From positions 1-8,546 of the forward strand of contig DATBDM010000241.1 of NCBI GenBank assembly GCA_036269915.1: a stretch of DNA of 8,546 nucleotides, in the 5' to 3' direction. Positions 1 to 6,495 of the stretch are shown here, piece after piece. How positions within the stretch are numbered: position 1 is the stretch's first letter; each line of letters begins with the position of its first letter. Both the position numbers and the translations under genes were made by a program. The notes under the pieces were generated by a model. It was given only the letters and a program-made list of their open reading frames with translations. It was not told the DNA's origin and did not search any database. The stretch comes from DATBDM01 sp036269915. Lineage in GTDB: Bacteria; Actinomycetota; Thermoleophilia; Solirubrobacterales; Solirubrobacteraceae.

Positions 1-1447
1 GACGGGCGCGATCATGGCCGTCCCCGGCCACGACGAGCGCGACTACGACTTCGCGCAGGTCTTCAAGTTGCCCGTCCGGCGCGTGGTGGGCGGCGGGGAG
101 GAGCTGCCCTACCCCGGTGACGGGCCGCTGGTCAACTCCGCGCCGGAGTTCGACGGGCTGCCGAACCGGGAGGCGCTGGATCAGATCGTCGACTGGCTCG
201 ACCGTGAGGGCCGCGGCCACCGCTCGGTCAACTACCGCCTGCGCGATTGGCTGCTCTCGCGCCAGCGTTACTGGGGCTGCCCGATCCCCATCCTCTACTG
301 CGAGCGCGACGGCATGGTCGCGGTGCCGGACGATCAGCTGCCCGTCGAGCTGCCCGACATCGTCGACTACGCACCGCGTGGCCGCTCGCCGCTGGCCGCT
401 GTGGAGGACTGGGTCAACATGACATGCCCCGAGTGCGGGGGCCCGGCGCGCCGCGAGACCGACACGATGGACACGTTCGTGGACTCGTCGTGGTACTTCC
501 TGCGCTACTGCGACCCGCACAACGACCAGGCGGCGTGGGATCGCGCGATCGTCGATCGCTGGATGCCGGTCGCTCAGTACATCGGCGGCATCGAGCACGC
601 GATCCTGCACCTGCTCTACGCGCGCTTCTTCGTCAAGGCGTTCTCGGACATGGGCCTGCTCGGCCCCGACGAGCCGTTCCAGCGCCTCTTCACCCAGGGC
701 ATGATCACCCGCGACGGGGCGAAGATGTCCAAGTCGAAGGGCAACATGATCAGCCCCGAGGGCTATGTCTCGCGCTACGGCGCCGACACCGCTCGCTGCT
801 ACACGCTGTTCATCGGGCCGCCGGACCAGGACGCCGACTGGACCGACGAGGGCGTCGAGGGCGTGCATCGGTTCCTCGCCCGGCTGTGGCGGCTGGGGGC
901 CGAGGTCTCCGAGCGCGCGGGCGCCCAGCCGCTCGACAACGGGTCGACGCGGTTCGAGGGCGCCGACCTCGAGCTGGTGCGCAAGGCGCACTGGGCGATC
1001 GACAAGGTCACGAACGACATGGCCGGCCGCTTCGCGTTCAACACCGCGATCGCCGCCGTCATGGAGCTGGTCAACGAGGGCTACCGGCATCGCGAGAGCG
1101 CGACGGACGCCGCGCTGCGCTTCGCGACGGCGACCGCGGCCTCCCTGATCTTCCCGTTCGCGCCGCACACGGGCTCCGACGTCTACGAGATGCTGACCGG
1201 CGACCGCGTGTGGGAGCAGCCCTGGCCCGCGGCCGACCTGTCCGTGCTCGAGCGCGACACCGTCGAGGTGGTCGTGCAGGTCAACGGCAAGCTGCGCGAC
1301 CGCGTGCAGGCGCCCGCCGGCGCCGCGCGCGAGGAGCTCGAGTCGATGGCCCGCGAGCGGCCGAACGTGCAGGCGCACGTCGACGGCAAGGAGATCGTCA
1401 AGGCGATCGTCGTGCCGGACAAGCTGGTGAACTTCGTCGTGCGCTGA
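1..1447 (+). CDS. leuS: Leucyl-tRNA synthetase, C-terminal part (5' end outside window)
   Basis: This enzyme charges tRNA-Leu with leucine in the cytoplasm and hydrolyses mischarged tRNA. The first complete in-frame codon is at base 2, and 481 residues are visible, a little over half of the usual 800-900. The fragment opens inside the CP1 editing domain, with the conserved AVPGHDERD motif whose last Asp belongs to the editing pocket. It then returns to the Rossmann catalytic core (VNYRLRDW, SRQRYWG, DSSWYFLRY, YIGGIEHA). The KMSKS loop is intact at bases 722-736. After it come the helical anticodon-binding domain and the small C-terminal domain (VVVQVNGKLRDRV to the end). The HIGH motif lies upstream of the window. 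The zinc-ribbon region keeps Cys codons at 299, 425 and 434 but has Asp (308) where a fourth Cys often stands. The identification is secure. Confidence 0.97.
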   Translation, partial: TGAIMAVPGHDERDYDFAQVFKLPVRRVVGGGEELPYPGDGPLVNSAPEFDGLPNREALDQIVDWLDREGRGHRSVNYRLRDWLLSRQRYWGCPIPILYCERDGMVAVPDDQLPVELPDIVDYAPRGRSPLAAVEDWVNMTCPECGGPARRETDTMDTFVDSSWYFLRYCDPHNDQAAWDRAIVDRWMPVAQYIGGIEHAILHLLYARFFVKAFSDMGLLGPDEPFQRLFTQGMITRDGAKMSKSKGNMISPEGYVSRYGADTARCYTLFIGPPDQDADWTDEGVEGVHRFLARLWRLGAEVSERAGAQPLDNGSTRFEGADLELVRKAHWAIDKVTNDMAGRFAFNTAIAAVMELVNEGYRHRESATDAALRFATATAASLIFPFAPHTGSDVYEMLTGDRVWEQPWPAADLSVLERDTVEVVVQVNGKLRDRVQAPAGAAREELESMARERPNVQAHVDGKEIVKAIVVPDKLVNFVVR

Positions 1448-1461
1448 GGGGGCGGGGGTCA

Positions 1462-1483
1462 CGCCGGGGATGATGCCCCGGCG
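1462..1483 (+). terminator. GC-rich hairpin after leuS, possible terminator
   Basis: A perfect 8-bp inverted repeat (CGCCGGGG at 1462-1469, CCCCGGCG at 1476-1483) encloses a 6-base loop and lies 14 bases past the leuS stop codon. No run of T follows, only CTTTCG at 1491-1496, which can itself pair with CGAAGG at 1482-1487 through one G-T pair. The placement fits a leuS terminator. The missing T tract makes intrinsic termination uncertain. The rest of the leuS-comEA gap holds no gene. Confidence 0.45.
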
Positions 1484-1584
1484 AAGGCGGCTTTCGGGCG
1501 TTTGCGCAGTGTCTTGACGATGTTGGTGCAGTTTCGTCACGAAGCGCTGCTGATCCGTTCCGGGATCGCGGCCACGATGGCCGC

Positions 1585-2184
1585 ATGCCCGAGATCACCC
1601 CGCGCCAGATCGCCGGTTGGATCGCCGGCCTGCTCGCCCTCGGCGCGCTCGGGCTCGTGCTGCTGCGCCACCGTCCCGCCGCGGATCCCGTGCCGGCCGC
1701 GGCGCTGCGCGTCCAGGACGACGGCGGTGCCGGCGGCGCGGGCGGCCGCGTCCTCGTGCACGTCGCGGGCGACGTGCATCGCCCCGGCGTCTACCGCCTG
1801 CGCGCCGGCGCGCGCGTGGTGGACGCGGTCCGGCGGGCGGGAGGCGCGCGCCGCGGCGCGGATCTGAGCGCGATCAACCTCGCGCAGAAGCTCGAGGACG
1901 GCCGCCAGGTGCTCGTCATGAAGCGGGCGTCCGGCGGCGCCGCGGCGGTGACCGCCGCGAGCGTGCCGGGGCTGCCGGGGACCGCCCCCGCGCCTCCCGT
2001 GGATCTCAACACCGCCACGCCCGAGCAGCTCGACACGCTCGACGGGGTCGGGCCGGCGACCGCCCAGAAGATCCTCGAGTACCGGCAGGAGCACGGAGGC
2101 TTCGGCTCGGTGGAGGAGTTGGGGCAGGTGTCCGGGATCGGCCCGAAGCGGCTCGCCGCGCTCCGCGACCACGTCCGGGTGTGA
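1585..2184 (+). CDS. comEA: ComEA, competence DNA-binding receptor
   Basis: ComEA binds incoming double-stranded DNA at the outer face of the membrane during natural transformation and hands it to the ComEC channel. The 199-residue product has one N-terminal membrane anchor (about residues 9-27), then a flexible Gly/Ala/Pro-rich linker. A SLBB domain follows (about 55-112), recognisable by VHVAGDVHRPGVYRL and the INLAQKLEDG segment. A second linker leads to a C-terminal double helix-hairpin-helix domain (about 138-199), with DLNTATPEQLDTLDGVGPATA and SGIGPKRL. This SLBB plus HhH layout and length are typical of ComEA from Gram-positive bacteria. ATG 1585 is the first start codon in this frame. 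No Shine-Dalgarno sequence precedes it, but a weak -10-like CACGAT (1573-1578) ends 6 bases upstream, so the mRNA may be leaderless. The gene overlaps comEC by 4 bases. Confidence 0.95.
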   Translation: MPEITPRQIAGWIAGLLALGALGLVLLRHRPAADPVPAAALRVQDDGGAGGAGGRVLVHVAGDVHRPGVYRLRAGARVVDAVRRAGGARRGADLSAINLAQKLEDGRQVLVMKRASGGAAAVTAASVPGLPGTAPAPPVDLNTATPEQLDTLDGVGPATAQKILEYRQEHGGFGSVEELGQVSGIGPKRLAALRDHVRV

Positions 2185-4556
2185 GGGTGGCCGCGCGAGC
2201 CTCACGCCGGGTCGCCGCGACGATCGCTCGCGTGCTCGCCGTGATCGCCGCCCATCCGCGCCACCGCGTCCTCTTCGCGCTCGTAGGCGGGCTCCTGTTC
2301 GCTCCCCTCGCGATCGGCGCGCTGGTCGCTGCCGCGCTGGCCGGCGCGGTGCTGACCGCGGCGGCGACCCGCCGCCCGGGAGCGGCGATCGTGGCCGCCT
2401 TCGCGGTGCTCCTCGGAGGCGGCGTCGCGCAGCAGCGCGTCCTGGCCTTCGAGCAGGGCGTCCTCGCACGGATGGACGGCCGCTCCGTGGCGGGGCGCGT
2501 CGTCCTGCTCGAGCCCCTGCGCGATCGCGGCTTCGGGACCGCGGCGGGCCGGGTGCGCCTGCAGGACGGTCCCGCCCGCGGAGAGCAGGCGGTCCTGCGG
2601 CTGCGTCGGACGATGCTCCACGGCGCCGCGCCCGAGGTCGGCGACGTGCTCGGCGTTCGCGGCTGGATCGAGCCGCTCACGCGCTGGGAGGCCTTTCAGC
2701 ATCGGCGCGGCGCCCTCGCCGCGATCGCCGCCGACGACGTGCAGGCCACCGGAGCTCGCCGCGGCGGCGTCTCCGGAGCGCTCGACGGTGCCCGCCGCCG
2801 GGCGGAGGCCGGGCTGGATCGCGGCCTCGCCCCGCCGGAGGCCGCGCTCATGCGGGGGATGGTCCTGGGGGAGGACGAGCGCCTGAGCGACGACGTACGG
2901 ACGGACTTCCAGCGCTCGGGCCTCGCCCACATCCTCGCGGTCAGCGGCCAGAACGTGATGCTCCTCGCCACGCTCGTCCTCTTCCTGGGGGCGCTCACCG
3001 GCCTGTCGCTGCGGGGGCGGTTGCTGGTCGCGCTCGGCCTCGTCGCGCTCTATGTCCCGCTGACCGGCGGCGGACCGTCGATCCAGCGCGCCGGCGTGAT
3101 GGGCGCCGCGGGGCTCGCGGCCGCTCTCGCGGGACGCGGCGCGAGCCGCTGGTACGCGCTCGGGCTGGCCGCCGCCGTCACGCTGGCGCTGAACCCGCTG
3201 ACGGCGGGCGAGCCGGGCTGGCAGCTGTCATTCGCGGCCGTCGTGGCGCTGCTCGCGCTCGGCCCCGGGCTGCGCACCGTGCTCGCCAGGCGGCTCCCTG
3301 CGGCGATCGCCGACGCAGCGGCGATCACCGTCGCCGCCACGCTCGGCACGGCCCCGCTGATGGCGCTGCACTTCGAGCAGGTCTCGATCGTCTCGCTGCC
3401 GGCCAACCTCGTCGCTGCACCGGCCGTGGCGCCGATCATGTGGCTCGGCATGCTCGCGGCAGCCGCCGCGCAGCTCAGTCCCGCGCTCGCGGTGCCGTTC
3501 GACGCCCTGGCCGCGCCGCTGCTCGCCTTCGTCGGCGCGGTGGCCCACGTCTCGGCGCGGGCGCCGCTCGCCGCCGTGGACGTCCACCTCGCCTCGCCCG
3601 CGGCGCTCGCCGCGGCCTACGCGGCGCTGGGCGCCGGCTGCGCGGCGCTCCTGCGCGCGCTCGGCCGCGCCGGGCCGCCCGCCGCGCGCCGTCCGGCCGC
3701 GCGGCGCCGCCGGCGGATCGTCGCCGTGCTCGCGCTGGCGCTCGCCGGGCTGGGCGTGGGCGTCGCGCACGCGCGCGGTCGTCCCGCGCCGCCGCCTCCG
3801 GGGGAGCTCGTGGTGTCGTTCCTGGACATCGGGCAGGGCGACGCGACCCTGTTGCAGTACGGCGGCGCCTCGATCCTCGTCGACACCGGGCCGCCGGACG
3901 GGCCGATCCTCGCGCGCCTCGCCGCCGCGGGCGTCGACCGCCTCGACGTGCTCGTCCTGAGCCACGCCCAGTCCGACCACGAGGGCGCCGCGCTCGCCGT
4001 GGTCCGGCGCTTCTCCCCGCGGCTCGTTCTCGACGGCGGCGCCGGCTGGCCGACCGCGGTGCAGCGCGGGCTCGGCCCCGCCGAGGCGCGGGCGGGCGGC
4101 CGCGTGGTGACCGCCCGTGCAGGCCAGTCGCTCGACCTCGCCGGCCTGCGCCTGCGCCTTTTGTGGCCGCCGCCGCTCGCGCCCGCGGAGCGCCCCGAGG
4201 GCGATCCCAACGAGCGCGCGGTGGTCGCGATCGCGTCGGCCGGGCCGATCGACGTGCTGCTGACCGCCGACGCGGAGTCCGACATCACGCTGCCGCTGGC
4301 GCTCGGTCACGTCGACGTCCTCAAGGTCGCCCATCACGGGAGCGCGGACGAGGGCCTGCCGATGCTTCTGCGCAGGCTGACGCCGTCGGTGGCGGCGATC
4401 GAGGTCGGGCGCCACAACGACTACGGCCATCCGGCGCCGTCGACGATCGCCGAGTTGCGGGGCATCCCGGTGGTGCGCACCGACCGCGACGGCACGGTCC
4501 GTCTGCACGCGCGGGGGCCGACGATGACCCTCGAGCGGCTGGGGGTCGGCCGGTGA
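2181..4556 (+). CDS. comEC: ComEC/Rec2 family competence DNA channel
   Basis: This polytopic membrane protein carries single-stranded DNA across the cytoplasmic membrane during transformation. With the GTG at 2181, which overlaps the comEA stop (GTGA), it has 791 residues, normal for the family; GTG 2187 is an alternative start. Domain order is an N-terminal pair of membrane spans (about 25-90), an OB-fold-like region (about 98-190), the multi-helix Competence domain (about 220-530) with RSGLAHILAVSGQNV around residues 245-259, and a C-terminal metallo-beta-lactamase-like domain (about 543-791). That last domain shows FLDIGQGD (547-554), HAQSDH (595-600), TAD (695-697), HHGS (718-721) and YGHP (748-751). 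The second position of the classical HxHxDH metal motif is Gln (597). The reading frame also stays open through comEA, but that stretch is a GC-driven shadow. Overlap with comEA implies translational coupling. Confidence 0.95.
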   Translation: MRVAARASRRVAATIARVLAVIAAHPRHRVLFALVGGLLFAPLAIGALVAAALAGAVLTAAATRRPGAAIVAAFAVLLGGGVAQQRVLAFEQGVLARMDGRSVAGRVVLLEPLRDRGFGTAAGRVRLQDGPARGEQAVLRLRRTMLHGAAPEVGDVLGVRGWIEPLTRWEAFQHRRGALAAIAADDVQATGARRGGVSGALDGARRRAEAGLDRGLAPPEAALMRGMVLGEDERLSDDVRTDFQRSGLAHILAVSGQNVMLLATLVLFLGALTGLSLRGRLLVALGLVALYVPLTGGGPSIQRAGVMGAAGLAAALAGRGASRWYALGLAAAVTLALNPLTAGEPGWQLSFAAVVALLALGPGLRTVLARRLPAAIADAAAITVAATLGTAPLMALHFEQVSIVSLPANLVAAPAVAPIMWLGMLAAAAAQLSPALAVPFDALAAPLLAFVGAVAHVSARAPLAAVDVHLASPAALAAAYAALGAGCAALLRALGRAGPPAARRPAARRRRRIVAVLALALAGLGVGVAHARGRPAPPPPGELVVSFLDIGQGDATLLQYGGASILVDTGPPDGPILARLAAAGVDRLDVLVLSHAQSDHEGAALAVVRRFSPRLVLDGGAGWPTAVQRGLGPAEARAGGRVVTARAGQSLDLAGLRLRLLWPPPLAPAERPEGDPNERAVVAIASAGPIDVLLTADAESDITLPLALGHVDVLKVAHHGSADEGLPMLLRRLTPSVAAIEVGRHNDYGHPAPSTIAELRGIPVVRTDRDGTVRLHARGPTMTLERLGVGR

Positions 4557-4570
4557 CGGTCCTGCGGTGG

Positions 4571-4576
4571 CACACT
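4571..4576 (+). promoter_or_regulatory. Possible -10 element for the glyoxalase gene
   Basis: CACACT matches four positions of TATAAT, including the key A at position 2 and T at position 6, and ends 7 bases before ATG 4584. That spacing would start transcription at or near the start codon. No -35 box is visible and the match is weak, so read-through from comEC is equally possible. Confidence 0.3.
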
Positions 4577-4583
4577 GCGGCCC

Positions 4584-5012
4584 ATGGCCAACGCGTTCGT
4601 TCACACCTGCGTCCGGGTCCGGGACATCGATGCGTCGGCGCGCTTCTACGAGGCTCTCGGCTTCGAGGAGCGCGGCCGCCTGAACTTCGACTCGGCCTAC
4701 AACGTCTACTTCGGTCTGCCCGGCGACGGCGACCGGCTCGAGCTGACGGTCAACGTCGGACGCGAGGAGCCCTATGCCCTGGGGGAGGGCTACAACCACT
4801 TCGCGATCACCGTCCAGGACCTCGACGGGGTGCTCGGGCGCCTGGCGGAGCTGGGGGTCGAGCCCGAGCAGCCACCGTACCGGCCCGGCGGGCGCGACGA
4901 TCTGCCGCGGATCGCCTTCGTCGCGGACCCGGACGGCTACCGGATCGAGCTCGTCGAGGGCAGCGAGTTCGCGACGCCGCAGGACGGCCGGCACCCGTCG
5001 ACAACAGGCTGA
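4584..5012 (+). CDS. gloA: Glyoxalase I-like (lactoylglutathione lyase) VOC family protein
   Basis: The 142-residue product has the two beta-alpha-beta-beta-beta modules of the vicinal oxygen chelate fold. Recognisable segments are HTCVRVRDIDASARFYEALGF (6-26), LELTVN (52-57), GYNHFAITVQDLD (69-81) and FVADPDGYRIELVE (112-125). By motif alignment with E. coli GloA, all four metal ligands are present: His7, Glu53, His72 and Glu122. Known relatives convert the hemithioacetal of methylglyoxal and a thiol into the lactoyl thioester in the cytosol. Actinobacteria usually use mycothiol or other thiols rather than glutathione, so the cofactor here is unknown and the symbol rests on similarity only. 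The gene starts 27 bases after comEC and has no Shine-Dalgarno sequence. It has no evident link to DNA uptake. Another VOC activity remains possible. Confidence 0.85.
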   Translation: MANAFVHTCVRVRDIDASARFYEALGFEERGRLNFDSAYNVYFGLPGDGDRLELTVNVGREEPYALGEGYNHFAITVQDLDGVLGRLAELGVEPEQPPYRPGGRDDLPRIAFVADPDGYRIELVEGSEFATPQDGRHPSTTG

Positions 5013-5066
5013 TCGGCGCCGGCGGCCCGCGGCCGCGATCCCTGCCCGCCCCGCCGGGCGCCCGCC

Positions 5067-5072
5067 TAGAAT
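5067..5072 (+). promoter_or_regulatory. -10 element (TAGAAT) of a probable leaderless holA promoter
   Basis: TAGAAT differs from TATAAT at one position and stands out in very GC-rich surroundings. It ends 8 bases before the holA GTG at 5081, the distance normally found between a -10 box and the transcription start. The mRNA would therefore begin at or within a base or two of the start codon. No -35 match is seen about 17 bases upstream. Confidence 0.6.
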
Positions 5073-5080
5073 CGGCGGTC

Positions 5081-6058
5081 GTGCCGAGCTTCCGCCCTGC
5101 GTACCTGATCCACGGCGACGACCACGGCCGCATCGCCGAGCGGCGCTCGCGCCTGCGCGCCATGGCCGAGGCGGCCAGCGGCGTCGGCGGCGTCGAGCTG
5201 TTCGAGGGCGACGCCTGCACGCCCGACGCCATCGCGAACGCGCTGTCGAGCCTGACCTTCGCCGTCGGGCGGCGCTTCGTGATCGCCGACGGCGTCGAGC
5301 GCTGGAAGGAAGCCGACGTCGCGCCGGTCGCCGCTGCGATGGCGGGACTCGAGGCGGCGGACATCACCGTCGCGTTCTTCGGACGCGACGAGGGCCGCGC
5401 CAAGGTCCCGGACGCGCTCGTGAAGGCGGTCACGGTGGCCGGCGGCCAGATCGCCACCGAGATGGCCGTCAAGCCCCGCGAGCTGCCGCGCTGGCTGCAG
5501 GCGCGAGCGCACGAGCTCGGGATCGAGCTCGACACGCAGGCGGCGCGCGCGCTGGTGGGCCAGGTCGGCGAGCGCCAGCAGCGGCTCGTGCGCGAGCTCG
5601 AGAAGCTCGCGCTCGAGCACGGCGAGGGGGCCCGCATCGGCGTCGAGGAGGTCCAGGACTCGAGCGCGACCTCGGCCGAGCGCAAGCTCTGGACGCTGGC
5701 CGACGCGCTCGTCGCCGGCGACACGCGGACGGCGACGCGCGCGCTACTCGAGCTACGCACCCAGGGCGAGCGCCTGCCCGGTCTGCTCTACGGGATGGTG
5801 CGCCGGGTGCGCGACGCGCTGGCGATCGCCGAGGCACTCGCCGCCGGGCAGCCCGCCGCGCAGATCAAGCGCGGCCTGCGGATGCCAGGCTTCGCCGCCG
5901 ACCGGCTGATCTCCGACGTCTCCAAGCGCGACGTCGACAGCTACCGGCGCGCGCTGGAGCTGCTCGCCGACCTCGAGCTCGAGAGCCGCGGCGGCGGCCG
6001 GGGCGTGCTCAGCGAGGAGACCGCCGCGGTCCGCGCGGTCATCGCGGTCACGGCCTGA
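5081..6058 (+). CDS. holA: DNA polymerase III subunit delta
   Basis: HolA is the clamp-loader subunit that opens the beta sliding clamp so that it can be placed on primed DNA at the replication fork. From GTG 5081 the product has 325 residues, the usual size. Family landmarks are the N-terminal YLIHGDD (8-14), the AAA+-like core without a working Walker A motif (VAFFGRDEGR near 98-106), RELEKLALEH (171-180) closing the lid region, and WTLADALVAGD (204-214) opening the helical collar domain. The collar ends with LELESRGGGRG (298-308). The reading frame stays open far upstream across comEC and the glyoxalase gene; GTG 5081 is chosen because the protein begins correctly there and because TAGAAT lies 8 bases before it. 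Its place after comEC and before rpsT matches many Gram-positive genomes. Confidence 0.95.
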   Translation: MPSFRPAYLIHGDDHGRIAERRSRLRAMAEAASGVGGVELFEGDACTPDAIANALSSLTFAVGRRFVIADGVERWKEADVAPVAAAMAGLEAADITVAFFGRDEGRAKVPDALVKAVTVAGGQIATEMAVKPRELPRWLQARAHELGIELDTQAARALVGQVGERQQRLVRELEKLALEHGEGARIGVEEVQDSSATSAERKLWTLADALVAGDTRTATRALLELRTQGERLPGLLYGMVRRVRDALAIAEALAAGQPAAQIKRGLRMPGFAADRLISDVSKRDVDSYRRALELLADLELESRGGGRGVLSEETAAVRAVIAVTA

Positions 6059-6107
6059 CCGTCACGGCTCCAACGGCGCGGGCGCCGACGAGCCGCCCAG
6101 AACGACG

Positions 6108-6134
6108 CGAAGCCCGCGGCGTGAGCGGGCTTCG
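6108..6134. terminator. Convergent hairpin terminator between holA and rpsT
   Basis: A perfect 10-bp stem (CGAAGCCCGC at 6108-6117, GCGGGCTTCG at 6125-6134) encloses a 7-base loop. It lies 49 bases past the holA stop and 40 bases past the rpsT stop on the other strand, so one element could serve both convergent genes. Neither side has a clean T run. On the - strand the stem is followed by a short T-containing stretch (CGTCGTTCT). Confidence 0.7.
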
Positions 6135-6174
6135 GAGGATGCCGCTGCGCGCGGCGGGCGGGGCTTCGAGGGAG

Positions 6175-6441
6175 CTAGGCCTGCGCGCCGCGACGCAGGC
6201 GAGCCGCGCGGGACTTCTTGCGGGCGCCGGTGTTGCGATGCAGGGCGCCACGCTTGACCGCCTTGTCGATCAGCTTGATCAGCTGGCGGTGCTCGACCTC
6301 GGCGCGCTCGTCGTCACCCTCGGTGACGGCGGCCTCGAGCCGGCGGAAGTACGTCTTGATAGCCGACGTGTAGTGGCGGTTCTCGAAGCGCTCGCGCAGC
6401 GTGCGCTGGTTGCGCTTGATCTGGGAAGGGATGTTGGCCAT
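6175..6441 (-). CDS. rpsT: 30S ribosomal protein S20
   Basis: S20 binds 16S rRNA early in assembly of the small ribosomal subunit. The 88-residue product is highly basic and helical and of normal length. It begins MANIPSQIKRNQRTLRERFENR, continues with SAIKTYFRRLEAAV, and ends with the conserved IDKAVKRGALHRNTGARKKSRAARL. It is the only - strand gene in the window, convergent with holA and divergent from murJ. The ATG at 6441 is clear from the family N-terminus. The same frame remains open for more than 500 codons upstream, antisense to murJ, but that stretch is not coding. No Shine-Dalgarno sequence precedes the start. The leader contains a 7-bp hairpin, and a TATAGT -10 box lies about 40 bases upstream. 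E. coli S20 represses its own translation; whether that happens here is unknown. Confidence 0.97.
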   Translation of the reverse strand: MANIPSQIKRNQRTLRERFENRHYTSAIKTYFRRLEAAVTEGDDERAEVEHRQLIKLIDKAVKRGALHRNTGARKKSRAARLRRGAQA

Positions 6442-6451
6442 ACGTGAAAGG

Positions 6452-6472
6452 GCCGCGGACTCGGGCCGCGGC
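6452..6472 (-). promoter_or_regulatory. Hairpin in the rpsT 5' leader
   Basis: A 7-bp inverted repeat (GCCGCGG at 6452-6458, CCGCGGC at 6466-6472) with a 7-base loop falls between the predicted rpsT transcription start (near 6474) and the ATG at 6441, ending 10 bases before the start codon. In RNA it would be an all-GC stem filling most of the short leader. Its position suits translational control, but that role is inferred, and inverted repeats arise easily at this GC content. Confidence 0.4.
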
Positions 6473-6479
6473 GGAGGCG

Positions 6480-6486
6480 TACTATA
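6480..6486. promoter_or_regulatory. Overlapping divergent -10 elements for rpsT and murJ
   Basis: On the + strand TACTAT (6480-6485) fits TANNNT and ends 10 bases before the TTG proposed as the murJ start. On the - strand TATAGT (6486 down to 6481) is a near-consensus -10 box about 40 bases upstream of the rpsT ATG. The two share five bases. This AT-rich island is unique in the intergenic region. No -35 box is evident on either strand. Confidence 0.6.
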
Positions 6487-6495
6487 GCGCGCCGC

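Noticed and set aside
1514..1519. TTGACG, a good -35 match upstream of comEA
   Set aside because: No acceptable -10 hexamer lies 16-18 bases downstream, so it is not called as a promoter.
1617..2180. Upstream extension of the comEC frame, suggesting a fused longer protein
   Set aside because: The extension overlaps comEA in another frame and translates to Arg-rich low-complexity sequence. ComEA in its own frame is complete, and the ComEC N-terminus fits a start at 2181.
3228..4994. A 588-codon open frame on the - strand across comEC and the glyoxalase gene
   Set aside because: Its translation is Arg/Gly/Ala/Pro-rich without domain motifs, and it spans two clearly coding genes on the other strand, so it is a composition shadow.
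5022..5036. GCGGCC/GGCCGC inverted repeat with a 3-base loop after the glyoxalase gene
   Set aside because: A 6-bp GC-only stem with no T tract is expected often by chance at this base composition, so I do not call it a terminator.
3440..5080. Upstream extension of the holA frame through comEC and the glyoxalase gene
   Set aside because: The translation before 5081 is Arg/Ala-rich shadow sequence. The HolA family N-terminus and a -10 box identify the GTG at 5081.
6473..6477. GGAGG upstream of murJ, resembling a Shine-Dalgarno site
   Set aside because: It lies 18 bases before the TTG, too far to act, and is upstream of the predicted -10 box, so it would not be in the mRNA.
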